Program-made: the position numbers and the translations under genes
In this document: positions 1-8,344 of the stretch, piece after piece
How positions within the stretch are numbered: the first letter of the stretch is position 1
Layout of the letters: each line of letters begins with the position of its first letter
Origin: Alphaproteobacteria bacterium
GTDB taxonomy: Bacteria > Pseudomonadota > Alphaproteobacteria > Parvibaculales > Parvibaculaceae
Assembly: GCA_021775935.1 (NCBI GenBank)
Contig: JAJFGY010000109.1
Location: 1 to 39,160 of the forward strand
Direction: 5' to 3'
DNA length: 39,160 nucleotides
The notes under the pieces: model-generated
Database searches by the model: none
Told to the model about the DNA's origin: nothing
Seen by the model: only the letters and a program-made list of their open reading frames with translations

Positions 1-35
1 GCTTCAAGCCTCAACTCAAGAGGCCCGGTCGCACC

Positions 36-63
36 TTGACTCCCCTGAGCCACCCTGTATCTC
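36..63 (+). promoter_or_regulatory. Possible fabD promoter
   Basis: TTGACT at 36-41 is followed after 16 bases by TATCTC at 58-63, about 70 bases before the fabD start. The -35 is good but the -10 is poor, so this is a weak call. It would fit the first gene of the fab cluster, since no gene is seen upstream on this strand within the window. Confidence 0.25.
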
Positions 64-134
64 TGTCCGCCTGACTTTGGCCCTATTTCAGGGGTTTTAA
101 GGGTCTTAAGAACAAAAGGCAGAAGCGGGGACGC

Positions 135-1091
135 ATGACACGGGCATTTACCTTTCCAGGACAGGGATCGCAGGCAGTCGGCATGGGCAAGGAACTGGCG
201 GATGCCTTTCCAACGGCCAAGGCTGTCTTTGATGAAGTGAACGACGCACTGGGACAGGATCTTTCTTCCCTCATGTGGGGTGGCCCTGAAGAAGAGCTGA
301 CTCTCACCGAAAACGCCCAACCGGCCCTGATGGCAGTGTCCGTCGCGGTTATGAGAACGCTGGAGAGCGAAGGCGGCTGGTCACTGGCAGACAAGGCAAG
401 TTTCGTCGCAGGGCACTCGCTGGGCGAATATTCAGCGCTGGCCGCTGCAGGAACCTTCACGCTGGCAGATACGGCCCGTCTCCTCAAAACCCGGGGCCGC
501 GCCATGCAGGCAGCCGTGCCCGTGGGCGAGGGCGCAATGGCAGCTATGCTGGGGCTTTCGTTTGAAGATGCCCAAATCGTTGCGAAGGAGGCTGTTGCTG
601 CGGAGGCTGCGGGCGAGGGGGTTTGCTCCGCCGCAAATGACAATGCAGACGGTCAGGTGGTGATTTCAGGCTCTAAAGCGGCAGTTGAACGCGCCGCGGT
701 GCTTGCTAAGGAAAAGGGCGCCAAGCGCGCCATGTTGCTGCCCGTCAGTGCACCCTTTCATTGTGCACTCATGCAGCCTGCCGCTGAGGCGATGGCAGAA
801 GCTCTTGGCTCCGTTGATATGAAAGCGCCGTGTGTGCCGGTCGTGGCGAATGTGACCGCATCCGCTGTGTCGGACCCTGATGAGATCCGCAAGCTCCTTG
901 TAGAGCAGGTGACCGGCATGGTGCGGTGGCGTGAAAGCGTTCAATATTTGGCGGCCCAAGGTGTCACCGAACTTGTGGAAACAGGAGCAGGAAAAGTGCT
1001 GACAGGGCTCACCAAGCGGATTGATAAATCGGTTGGTGGTGTGGCAGTGGGCACACCTGACGGAATTTCTTCGTTTCTCGAAACTCTTTAA
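135..1091 (+). CDS. fabD: Malonyl CoA-acyl carrier protein transacylase FabD
   Basis: Transfers malonyl from CoA to acyl carrier protein, the entry step of type II fatty acid elongation in the cytoplasm. The 318-residue protein has family length. It shows the N-terminal PGQGSQ motif (8-13), the nucleophile elbow GHSLGEYS with Ser95, Arg120, and the catalytic His209 in APFHC. The ATG at 135 follows a modest GGGGA and gives the usual N-terminus (TRAFTFPGQGSQ). It is the first gene of a fabD-fabG-acpP-fabF cluster, 39 bases ahead of fabG and probably co-transcribed. Nothing is missing or odd. Assignment is from directly visible motifs plus context. Confidence 0.97.
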   Translation: MTRAFTFPGQGSQAVGMGKELADAFPTAKAVFDEVNDALGQDLSSLMWGGPEEELTLTENAQPALMAVSVAVMRTLESEGGWSLADKASFVAGHSLGEYSALAAAGTFTLADTARLLKTRGRAMQAAVPVGEGAMAAMLGLSFEDAQIVAKEAVAAEAAGEGVCSAANDNADGQVVISGSKAAVERAAVLAKEKGAKRAMLLPVSAPFHCALMQPAAEAMAEALGSVDMKAPCVPVVANVTASAVSDPDEIRKLLVEQVTGMVRWRESVQYLAAQGVTELVETGAGKVLTGLTKRIDKSVGGVAVGTPDGISSFLETL

Positions 1092-1130
1092 TTTCAATAA
1101 GTTGAGCGCTCTAGCTCAAGGAGAACATTC

Positions 1131-1868
1131 ATGTTTGATTTGACCGGAAAAACGGCATTGGTAACGGGCGCATCAGGCGGGATCGGGTCCGCTGTTGCAA
1201 AAACGCTCCACGCACAGGGAGCCACCGTGGCGCTCTCAGGAACCCGGGTTGAGGCGCTCGAAGCGGTTGCTGCAGAGCTTGGGGAGCGCACGCATATCCT
1301 TCCCTGCAATCTGAGTGACAGTGCAGCTGTTGATGCACTGCCCAAGCAGGCTGAAGAAGCCATGGGCCAGCTCGATATCTTGATCAACAATGCAGGGGTG
1401 ACCAAAGACAATATCTTCATGCGCATGAAAGATGAGGAATGGGACACGGTCATGGCCGTCAATCTGACTGCCTCCTTCCGTCTCGCCAGAGCCTCCATGC
1501 GGGGCATGATGAAGCGTCGTTGGGGCCGCATCATCTCCATCACATCGGTCGTCGGCACCATGGGGAACCCTGGCCAGGCTAACTATGCCGCCTCCAAGGC
1601 GGGTGTTACAGGCATGACCAAATCCATCGCTCAGGAAGTCGCCTCACGCAATGTTACGGCCAACTGTGTGGCACCGGGCTTTATTGCGACAGCGATGACA
1701 GATGCTCTGGATGAAGGGCAGCAGGAAAGGGTCAATGGAATGATTCCTATGGGCCGTATGGGCTCTGGAGACGAAATTGCCGCCAGTGTGCTCTATTTGG
1801 CCTCGGAAGAAGCTGCCTACGTGACAGGCCAGACAATTCACGTAAATGGCGGCATGATCATGATCTAA
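1131..1868 (+). CDS. fabG: 3-oxoacyl-ACP reductase FabG
   Basis: NADPH-dependent reductase of 3-ketoacyl-ACP in fatty acid elongation. A 245-residue short-chain dehydrogenase with the cofactor loop TGASGGIG (12-19), NNAG (86-89) and the catalytic tetrad Asn111, Ser139, Tyr152 and Lys156 (YAASK). The C-terminus ends in the family-typical VTGQTIHVNGGM. AAGGAG at 1118-1123 lies 7 bases before the ATG. Other short-chain dehydrogenases share these motifs, but the position between fabD and acpP makes FabG nearly certain. Confidence 0.96.
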   Translation: MFDLTGKTALVTGASGGIGSAVAKTLHAQGATVALSGTRVEALEAVAAELGERTHILPCNLSDSAAVDALPKQAEEAMGQLDILINNAGVTKDNIFMRMKDEEWDTVMAVNLTASFRLARASMRGMMKRRWGRIISITSVVGTMGNPGQANYAASKAGVTGMTKSIAQEVASRNVTANCVAPGFIATAMTDALDEGQQERVNGMIPMGRMGSGDEIAASVLYLASEEAAYVTGQTIHVNGGMIMI

Positions 1869-2166
1869 ACATAAGGAAAATCAGCGCGTTAGGTACATAA
1901 CGGCTTGCAAGTTCCGACCCTGTCAGAACTGGCGCAGAGCAAAAAAGTGTGGTACCCAAGCGGCGATTTTTACTTGCGAAAGCGGCGCTAAGAGGCCAGA
2001 ACAGCCGCCAAGTGGCATCAGGGAGAAAAAGAGGCATCAATCCTCACCCGCCACACGAGTTTCCAAGCGCGTCTGCGCGAGGCCAGCCACCGGTACCGAC
2101 AAGGTACCAGCAAACAATCCCGGGCGAGAGCGCCGGGGAAGAACACGAAGGATCTGAGGACAGAAC
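1869..2166 (+). other. Long fabG-acpP intergenic leader
   Basis: This stretch of 298 bases has no convincing gene; a short open frame inside it has no recognisable product. It probably holds an independent acpP promoter, because ACP is needed in large excess over FabG, but I could not pick a good -35/-10 pair. A GGTACC pair (2092-2097 and 2103-2108) around GACAA could form a small hairpin about 60 bases before acpP. The ribosome-binding AGGA at 2157-2160 sits 6 bases before the acpP ATG. Confidence 0.4.
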
Positions 2167-2400
2167 ATGAGTGACATTGCAGAGCGCGTGAAGAAAATCG
2201 TTGTTGAGCATCTCGGTTGTGAAGCCGACAAAGTGCAAGAAAACGCAAGCTTCATCGATGACCTTGGCGCAGACAGCCTCGACAATGTCGAGCTGGTCAT
2301 GGCTTTCGAAGAAGAGTTTGGCGTGGAAATTCCAGACGATGCGGCAGAAACCATTCTGACCGTTGGCGACGCTGTTAAGTTCATCAGCGCGAATTCCTAA
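2167..2400 (+). CDS. acpP: Acyl carrier protein AcpP
   Basis: Small acidic carrier that holds growing acyl chains as thioesters on 4'-phosphopantetheine; it supplies fatty acid, lipid A and phospholipid synthesis. The 77 residues match the family length, with the prosthetic-group Ser37 in GADSLDNVE and strongly acidic helices ([14 protein letters not shown]). The start follows AGGA with 6-base spacing. A strong hairpin terminator lies just downstream, and a separate leader upstream suggests acpP can be expressed as its own unit within the fab cluster. Confidence 0.98.
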   Translation: MSDIAERVKKIVVEHLGCEADKVQENASFIDDLGADSLDNVELVMAFEEEFGVEIPDDAAETILTVGDAVKFISANS

Positions 2401-2416
2401 TCGCATTAACGATGTC

Positions 2417-2455
2417 GGGCGCTGCATCCAATGGATGCATGCGCCCGTCTTCTTT
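2417..2455 (+). terminator. Rho-independent terminator after acpP
   Basis: GGGCGC-TGCATCC (2417-2429), loop AAT, GGATGCA (2433-2439), one bulged T, GCGCCC (2441-2446), then the T-rich tail GTCTTCTTTT. The 13-bp stem with a T-rich tail starts 17 bases after the acpP stop. It would end most acpP transcripts and lower fabF expression relative to ACP. Confidence 0.85.
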
Positions 2456-2490
2456 TCCGAGTAGGTTAGGTTCCGGCCTGGAGGCCCTCA

Positions 2491-2508
2491 AGCTGGAAGT
2501 GTCCAGCT
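2491..2508 (+). repeat. Small hairpin in the fabF leader
   Basis: AGCTGGA (2491-2497), loop AGTG, TCCAGCT (2502-2508): a perfect 7-bp stem between the acpP terminator and fabF. There is no U-run after it, so a terminator is unlikely; it could be an mRNA leader structure or a binding dyad. Function unknown. Confidence 0.45.
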
Positions 2509-2510
2509 GA

Positions 2511-2543
2511 ATTTGACCAAAAGAATTTGGCCAAAAGATTTGG
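2511..2543 (+). repeat. 14-base tandem repeat before fabF
   Basis: ATTTGACCAAAAGA (2511-2524) is followed directly by ATTTGGCCAAAAGA (2525-2538), one mismatch, then a partial third unit TTTGG (2539-2543) that overlaps the fabF ribosome-binding GGAG (2542-2545). It looks like a local slippage duplication that reaches the translation start region. Confidence 0.6.
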
Positions 2544-2554
2544 AGTGTATGCGA

Positions 2555-3814
2555 ATGCGTCGTGTTGTTGTTACAGGATTGGGAATGGTCACGCCGCTTG
2601 GCTGTGGTGTGGATACCACCTGGAAACGCGTGCTGAACGGCGAGTCCGGCGCCGGCATGATCTCTAAATTTGATACAGACGATCTGCCCTGCAAAATCGC
2701 ATGCGAGGTTCCGCGCGAAGGCGAGGGTGCATTCATTCAGGATGATTGGGTTGCGCCCAAAGAAGCCAAACGGATCGACGAATTTATCATCTACGCTTTG
2801 TCGGCTGCCGAGCAGGCCATCAAAGACAGTGGTTGGGAACCCAAAACCCATGAAGAACAGTGCCGCACAGGTGTGATGATCGGGTCTGGTATTGGTGGTC
2901 TACCGGGGATTGAGGAAGCAGCCATTACACTGCGTGACAAAGGTCCGCGCCGCGTGAGCCCGTTTTTCATTCCAGGTCGTCTGATCAATCTGGCGTCGGG
3001 GTATGTCTCCATCAAATATGGCCTCAAGGGCCCGAACCACTCAGTCGTGACAGCGTGCTCGACAGGCGCACACGCGATTGGCGATGCATCCCGTCTCATC
3101 ATGTTTGGCGATGCAGATGTGATGGTGGCCGGTGGTGCTGAATCAGCGATCAGCCGCTTGGGCATTGCAGGCTTTGCCGCCTGTCGCGCGCTATCGACTG
3201 GCTTCAATGACACACCGGAAAAAGGATCCCGTCCTTACGACAAGGGGCGTGATGGTTTTGTCATGGGCGAAGGCTCTGGTGTGGTCGTGCTCGAAGAATA
3301 TGAACACGCGAAAGCACGGGGCGCCACCATCTATGCGGAAGTTGCAGGTTATGGCCTGTCAGGCGATGCCTATCACATCACCGCGCCAGCATCAGACGGC
3401 GATGGTGGCTTCCGCTCCATGCAGATGGCGCTTGGACACTCAGGACTGGGTGTTTCAGACATTGATTATGTGAACGCTCACGGAACTTCGACACCGCTCG
3501 GGGATGAGATTGAACTGGGTGCAGTTTCCCGTCTCTTTGACGGAGCGCTTAGCTCCATGTCCATGTCGTCAACCAAATCATCTATCGGCCACCTCCTGGG
3601 GGCGGCGGGTGCAGTTGAGGCAATTTTCTCCATCCTGGCCATGCGGGATAATGTTGTGCCGCCGACCATTAACCTGGAGGATCCGTCTATTGAGACGGAG
3701 ATGGATCTCGTGCCGCTGAAAGCCCGCGAAAAGGAAGTGAATGCGGTTCTCTCAAACTCCTTTGGATTTGGTGGAACAAACGCCTCCTTGGTCATGAAAA
3801 AAGTTGACGCTTGA
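2555..3814 (+). CDS. fabF: 3-oxoacyl-ACP synthase II FabF
   Basis: Condensing enzyme that extends acyl-ACP with malonyl-ACP. With the start at 2555 the protein is 419 residues. It begins MRRVVVTGLGMVTPLG and has the catalytic Cys168 in TACSTGAHA, His309 in NAHGTSTPLGD, Lys341, and His346 in SSIGHLLGAAG, the full KAS II set. The ATG at 2549 is also in frame, but GGAG at 2542-2545 leaves only 3 bases there and 9 bases to 2555. A longer frame from a TTG at 2513 would run through the tandem repeat and is not supported. The TGA stop overlaps the mltG TTG start. Confidence 0.96.
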   Translation: MRRVVVTGLGMVTPLGCGVDTTWKRVLNGESGAGMISKFDTDDLPCKIACEVPREGEGAFIQDDWVAPKEAKRIDEFIIYALSAAEQAIKDSGWEPKTHEEQCRTGVMIGSGIGGLPGIEEAAITLRDKGPRRVSPFFIPGRLINLASGYVSIKYGLKGPNHSVVTACSTGAHAIGDASRLIMFGDADVMVAGGAESAISRLGIAGFAACRALSTGFNDTPEKGSRPYDKGRDGFVMGEGSGVVVLEEYEHAKARGATIYAEVAGYGLSGDAYHITAPASDGDGGFRSMQMALGHSGLGVSDIDYVNAHGTSTPLGDEIELGAVSRLFDGALSSMSMSSTKSSIGHLLGAAGAVEAIFSILAMRDNVVPPTINLEDPSIETEMDLVPLKAREKEVNAVLSNSFGFGGTNASLVMKKVDA

Positions 3815-4929
3815 GCAGCACCCCGGAAGATCCAAAGCCTGACGTTTCAAAAGAAACGACTGCTGACGACAAGCCTGTCGACGGCAATTCCTCTGTTGGA
3901 GACAGCGCGCCTGAGCCTGCACCTGAGTCAAAGTCTCGGTCTTGGGTAAAGTGGCTTGTCATCACGTGCATTGTCGGGCTGTTGGCGGCTGGCGCTGTCG
4001 CCCTAGGTGCATTCTATTTTCTCAAAGATCAGTTTGAGCGGCCTGGCCCCAGCGACACCGACGCTGTCTTTTTGCTTGAGCGGGGAACGGGGCTCAATGC
4101 GACCGCCGCGCAGTTGGAAGCAGACGGCCTCATCAGCAACGCTCTTGTCTTTCGCGTCGCCCTTCAGGTGACGGAGAAGGGGAGTAGCTTGAAAGCGGGG
4201 GAATACCGGGTTCCAGCACGCGCCAGCATGGGCGAGATCGCCGGGATACTCCGCGAAGGCAAATCAATCCTCCACAAGCTCACGCTTGCAGAAGGGCTGA
4301 GCAGCTGGGAAGCCATTCAGGTCATTGCTGCAGACCCGGTCCTGATCGGCGACGTGCCTGATGTGCCGGTTGAGGGGGCGCTATTGCCCGAAACATACCT
4401 CTTCACCAGAGGTACAAGCCGCGCAGACCTAATTGCACAGATGGAGGCTGCCCACGCGGAAGTGATTGATCGCCTGTGGGAGGAGCGCGCTGAGAGCTTG
4501 CCGATTTCCTCGAAGGAAGAAGCTGTGATCCTCGCTTCGATCGTGGAAAAGGAAACTGGCCTCGCAGCCGAACGCCCCCGCGTCGCAGCAGTCTTCATCA
4601 ATCGATTGCGACGCGGTATTCGCCTTCAATCCGACCCGACGATTATTTACGGCATCACGGAAGGGAAGGGCCCCTTAGGTCATTCTCTACGTCGCTCCGA
4701 GATTGACCGGAAGACGGCTTACAACACCTATCAGATTGATGGTCTGCCGCCGACGCCAATTGCCAATCCCGGCGAAGCATCCATCGCAGCCGTGCTCAAT
4801 CCGCCCACAACAAATGAACTCTTCTTTGTGGCAGACGGCACTGGCGGGCATGTTTTTGCCGCAACTCTGGCGGAACATAACCGAAATGTCGCCAAATGGC
4901 GCCGGATTGAGCGTTCCCGTCGCCAGTAG
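3811..4929 (+). CDS. mltG: Endolytic murein transglycosylase MltG
   Basis: Inner-membrane lytic transglycosylase (YceG family) that cleaves nascent glycan strands and acts as a peptidoglycan chain terminator. 372 residues: a Pro/Ser/Glu-rich cytoplasmic tail (1-43), one transmembrane helix (about 46-71), then the periplasmic domain with LLPETY (191-196) and the catalytic Glu246 in ASIVEKET, followed by LQSDPTIIYG. The start is a TTG whose last two bases lie in the fabF TGA stop (TTGA, 3811-3814), with no clear Shine-Dalgarno. Translation probably depends on coupling to fabF. Any later start would shorten only the disordered tail. Confidence 0.93.
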   Translation: MSSTPEDPKPDVSKETTADDKPVDGNSSVGDSAPEPAPESKSRSWVKWLVITCIVGLLAAGAVALGAFYFLKDQFERPGPSDTDAVFLLERGTGLNATAAQLEADGLISNALVFRVALQVTEKGSSLKAGEYRVPARASMGEIAGILREGKSILHKLTLAEGLSSWEAIQVIAADPVLIGDVPDVPVEGALLPETYLFTRGTSRADLIAQMEAAHAEVIDRLWEERAESLPISSKEEAVILASIVEKETGLAAERPRVAAVFINRLRRGIRLQSDPTIIYGITEGKGPLGHSLRRSEIDRKTAYNTYQIDGLPPTPIANPGEASIAAVLNPPTTNELFFVADGTGGHVFAATLAEHNRNVAKWRRIERSRRQ

Positions 4930-5026
4930 GCTCGCTATGTTGATAATGTTGAGAGCAGAATCGGCTTAGTTGATTCTTCAATCAGTCAAAACAGCATTGA
5001 ATTTTCATTCCAGGAAGAACGCACGT

Positions 5027-5929
5027 ATGACACTTCAAAGCATGACTGGTTTTGCGCGGACCGAAGGACGTCATGGCACCTATCGCTGGCACTGGGAGAT
5101 CCGCAGTGTAAACGGCAAGGGACTTGATTGCCGTTTCCGGCTTCCCTCAGGATATGAAGGCATGGAAGCGACCCTTCGAGACACGCTTGCAGCGGCCATA
5201 AAGCGCGGCAATTGCCAGGCGGCCCTGCAAATGGATAAAGCCACAGCAGAAACAACACTCCGGGTGAATGACACCATGTTGCGCGATGTGCTGCTGGCAA
5301 GTAAGGCGGTTGCTGCCGCTGCGGCTGCGCAGGGCGTTGAGGTTGCCGCACCTTCGACAGATGGCCTGCTCGGCATCCGTGGTGTGCTCGAAACCGCTGA
5401 GATTGAAACCGACGATGCCGATCAGGCAGCGCTAGAAAAAGCGTTGATTTCATCTTTTGGCGAGGTAAGCGCTTTGCTTGCGAGCGCGCGCGGCGATGAA
5501 GGCCGCAAGCTTGACGAGATTGTTGGGGAGCAGATTAATCGTATTGAAGCACTGACCACTGAAGCGGTGGCCTGTCCTGCCGGAACGGCGGACGCCTTTC
5601 GGACGCGGTTAAAAGAACAGGTTGCAGAGCTGTTGGAAGCGTCCCCAGCACTCGGCGAAGACAGGCTGGCGCAGGAGGCGGCATTGCTTGCAACAAAAGC
5701 AGATGTGCGTGAGGAGCTGGATCGGCTGACGACCCATGTCGCCCAGGCAAGAGAGCTGCTTGCAAGCGGTGAACCAGTGGGACGGCGCTTTGATTTTCTG
5801 ACTCAGGAATTCAACCGTGAGGCAAACACGCTGTGCGCAAAAGCGGCCGACGCGGAGCTGACGCGGATCGGTCTTGATTTGAAAGCGGTGATCGACCAAT
5901 TGAAAGAACAGGTGCAAAACGTCGAATGA
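5027..5929 (+). CDS. yicC: YicC family endoribonuclease-like protein
   Basis: 300-residue YicC protein with the characteristic N-terminus SMTGFAR and the C-terminal DUF1732 region ending in TLCAKA, LDLKAVIDQLKEQVQNVE. Known family members are linked to stationary phase survival, and E. coli YicC has been reported as an endoribonuclease; activity here is inferred. The start at 5027 follows AGGAAG (5012-5017) with 9-base spacing; upstream in-frame codons lack family similarity. The stop overlaps the gmk ATG (ATGA 5926-5929), the usual yicC-gmk pairing and a sign of coupled translation. Confidence 0.9.
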   Translation: MTLQSMTGFARTEGRHGTYRWHWEIRSVNGKGLDCRFRLPSGYEGMEATLRDTLAAAIKRGNCQAALQMDKATAETTLRVNDTMLRDVLLASKAVAAAAAAQGVEVAAPSTDGLLGIRGVLETAEIETDDADQAALEKALISSFGEVSALLASARGDEGRKLDEIVGEQINRIEALTTEAVACPAGTADAFRTRLKEQVAELLEASPALGEDRLAQEAALLATKADVREELDRLTTHVAQARELLASGEPVGRRFDFLTQEFNREANTLCAKAADAELTRIGLDLKAVIDQLKEQVQNVE

Positions 5930-6564
5930 GCGAGATTGATATTCATCGTCGGGGGTTAATGCTGGTCCTGTCCTCGCCTTCAGGTGCAGGCAAAACGACC
6001 CTGTCGCGGCGGCTGCTTGAGAACGACGCCGAGATTACCATGTCGGTCTCTGCAACGACCCGGAAGCCGCGCCCCGGCGAGGAGAATGGTAAGGACTACC
6101 ACTTCCTCACCACGGAGGATTTTGGTGTCATGCGCAACCAGGATGAATTTCTGGAGCATGCAAAAGTTTTCGACAATTACTACGGTACGCCAAAAGGTCC
6201 TGTGGAGGAGGCACTTGCATCTGGCCGCGACGTCATGTTCGACATTGATTGGCAGGGCACCCAGCAATTGGAGGACAGCGCGTCCAACGATCTGGTCAAG
6301 GTTTTCATCCTGCCGCCGAGCGGTCACGAGCTGGAGAAGCGGCTCAACACGCGCGCCCAGGATCCGCCGGACGTTGTTGCGGCGCGCATGGCAGAGGCGT
6401 CTGCGGAGATCAGTCACTATGCCGAGTATGACTACATCATCGTCAATGATGATGTGGAAAAGGCGCTGCGGGAACTGACAGCGATCCTGGTTGCCGAGCG
6501 TGTGCGACGGGAACGGCGCATCGGATTGCGGACCTTCGTGCAGCAATTGCAGCAGGTGCTCTAG
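5926..6564 (+). CDS. gmk: Guanylate kinase
   Basis: Phosphorylates GMP to GDP with ATP. The 212-residue protein has the P-loop SSPSGAGKTT (16-25), the GMP-binding region SVSATTRKPRPGE and the YYGTPK segment typical of the family. It overlaps yicC by ATGA, so it is co-translated. Its TAG stop shares the palindrome CTAG (6561-6564) with the stop of the convergent glutathione transferase gene, leaving no intergenic terminator on either strand. Confidence 0.97.
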   Translation: MSEIDIHRRGLMLVLSSPSGAGKTTLSRRLLENDAEITMSVSATTRKPRPGEENGKDYHFLTTEDFGVMRNQDEFLEHAKVFDNYYGTPKGPVEEALASGRDVMFDIDWQGTQQLEDSASNDLVKVFILPPSGHELEKRLNTRAQDPPDVVAARMAEASAEISHYAEYDYIIVNDDVEKALRELTAILVAERVRRERRIGLRTFVQQLQQVL

Positions 6565-7205
6565 AAGCTCTCTTTGCCGATCAACTCGTCAAACGGCACC
6601 ATCACAGCCTGTTGGTAGGCCGGTCGGTCACGCAGACGGGCGTACCAGGCAGAAACGTTCGGCAGATCTGGGCGCTTGATAGCGTCCATTTCGAAAAAGC
6701 GATAGAGACAAGTCCCTGCTGGAATGTCCGCAACCGTGAAGCTGTTACCAACAAGATAGGGTCGGGTCGACAGCTCATCTTCCAGGATTGTGAGCCCGGC
6801 AAGGGTCCGCCTCAGAGCACCGTCGATGAAGGCAGCGTTCTGCTTTTCTTTCGGCATGCGCACACCACCCCAGAAAAGATCAAGTGCTGCTGGTAAGAGG
6901 TTGGTTTGTGCCCAATCCATCCATTGAGAAGCCAGCCCGCGCGCATGCACATCGCCTGGTAGCAGATCTGTCGCATATCGATCTGCGAGATAGCGGATGA
7001 TTGCCTGACTTTCCCAGAGGACAAAGCCATCATCATCAATGACCGGGATTCGCCCATTGGGATTGCGGGCGAGGAAGTCCGGGGTATCAAGGCCCCCATA
7101 ATCACCGCCCGCATCAATTCGTTCGTGAGGTTGACCCGTCTCCAACAAGGCCCAATAGGCCTTTTGAAGATTGAAAGCGCTGGCGCGTCCCCAAATACGG
7201 ATCAT
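6561..7205 (-). CDS. Glutathione S-transferase family protein
   Basis: 214 residues with an N-terminal thioredoxin-like domain (RASAFNLQKAYW near 7-18, cis-Pro54 in GRIPVI, Glu65-Ser66 in LWESQAIIRYL for glutathione binding) and a helical C-terminal domain containing the folding motif VGNSFTVADI. It is expected to conjugate glutathione to electrophiles, or to act as a glutathione-dependent reductase or isomerase; the substrate cannot be read from sequence. It lies 9 bases after the alcohol dehydrogenase gene, and its AAAGG ribosome-binding sequence starts inside that gene's stop (TAAAGG). The two form an operon, perhaps for aldehyde/alcohol detoxification (inference). Confidence 0.9.
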   Translation of the reverse strand: MIRIWGRASAFNLQKAYWALLETGQPHERIDAGGDYGGLDTPDFLARNPNGRIPVIDDDGFVLWESQAIIRYLADRYATDLLPGDVHARGLASQWMDWAQTNLLPAALDLFWGGVRMPKEKQNAAFIDGALRRTLAGLTILEDELSTRPYLVGNSFTVADIPAGTCLYRFFEMDAIKRPDLPNVSAWYARLRDRPAYQQAVMVPFDELIGKESF

Positions 7206-7214
7206 CTCAAGCCT

Positions 7215-8264
7215 TTAGGGTTTCAGAACGACCCGGCCCATGATGGAGCCGTTGCGCAGATCGTCCAGCGATTTGGTGGCTTGATCAAGCGGACGGGCTT
7301 CGACCGGAATGGGATCAATTTTGCCAGACTGAACCAGCGCCATCATTTCTTTTGTCTCGTCCAGTGACCCGACATAAGAGCCACCAATTGTAATGGCCCG
7401 CATGGGGAACATGGGGATCGGCATCGAGAAGCCGCCACCAAACATGCCCACAACCACTACCCGGCCACCTTTGCGCACAATTGATGTCGCAAACTTGAGA
7501 GAGGCCTCGGAGCCAACAAAATCAACAGCGGCAGGAACACCACCATCTGTATCTGCCAGAAGCTTCTTGATCGCTTCTTCGTCTTTTGGGTTGTAGACGG
7601 CGTGAGCGCCAGCGCCCATCGCAGCCTGCAGTTTGTTCTCATCAACGTCGACGCCAAGAGGTGCCGCCTCAAACATCGTTTTGGCAAATTGCAGGCCCAT
7701 CATACCCACGCCGCCAAGACCAACAACGGCGACGCGTTCTTCTGAACTGATGTCACCAAACTTCTTCAGTGCTGAATAGGCGGTGAGGCCAGAGCACATG
7801 TAGGTCGCAGCAAGGCCTTCAGGAACACCTGTATAGTCGAGCAGGTATTTAGGGTTGGGAACCATTGCATGGGTCGAATAACCACCCGCCACCTGAATGC
7901 CGAGGTTTTGCGGCCTGTTGCAGAGATGCTCTTCACCGCGATTGCAGGTTGGGCAGTCACCACAGCCGATCCACGGGAAGGCGACGCGCTGGTCACCAAC
8001 AGCAACGCCGGAGACATCGGGGCCGACTGCAACAACTTCGCCTTCAATCTCATGACCGAGCGTGAAAGGCAGCTTCCGGCCTTTGCTGACATCCAGCTTG
8101 TTCCCGCCACCTAAGTCGAAATGGCCATCGTGCAGATGCACGTCTGAGTGGCAGACCCCGCAATGGGTGACTTTAAGGAGGACTTGTGACCCTTCAGGTG
8201 TCGGCAATTCGCTCTCAACAGTCTGTAGGGGGGCTCCATATTCGACAATGGCTTCAGATTTCAT
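7215..8264 (-). CDS. Zinc-dependent alcohol dehydrogenase
   Basis: 349-residue medium-chain dehydrogenase. Catalytic zinc ligands are Cys35 (HCGVCHSD), His71-Glu72 (LGHEIEGEV) and Cys156; the structural zinc site is Cys101, Cys104, Cys107 and Cys115. The NAD(P) motif GLGGVG is at 182-187. A short insertion (GGGNKLDVSKGRKL) sits before the catalytic His. The ATG at 8264 has AGGGA 7 bases upstream; a GTG one codon earlier is less well placed. It oxidises alcohols or reduces aldehydes; substrate unknown. It lies 77 bases downstream of rsmA on the same strand and directly upstream of the glutathione transferase gene. The pair looks like an insertion between gmk and rsmA. Confidence 0.92.
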   Translation of the reverse strand: MKSEAIVEYGAPLQTVESELPTPEGSQVLLKVTHCGVCHSDVHLHDGHFDLGGGNKLDVSKGRKLPFTLGHEIEGEVVAVGPDVSGVAVGDQRVAFPWIGCGDCPTCNRGEEHLCNRPQNLGIQVAGGYSTHAMVPNPKYLLDYTGVPEGLAATYMCSGLTAYSALKKFGDISSEERVAVVGLGGVGMMGLQFAKTMFEAAPLGVDVDENKLQAAMGAGAHAVYNPKDEEAIKKLLADTDGGVPAAVDFVGSEASLKFATSIVRKGGRVVVVGMFGGGFSMPIPMFPMRAITIGGSYVGSLDETKEMMALVQSGKIDPIPVEARPLDQATKSLDDLRNGSIMGRVVLKP

Positions 8265-8344
8265 CACGCGTTCCCTGTTTGGCTCTGACCGGCTTGGCTG
8301 GCCTTATTCGTTGGGGCGCAATGTGGCATGGGCCGTGAGCGAGC

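Noticed and set aside
1949-2170. Open frame of 73 codons in the fabG-acpP gap
   Set aside because: Low-complexity translation with no recognisable family and overlap with the acpP start; treated as leader.
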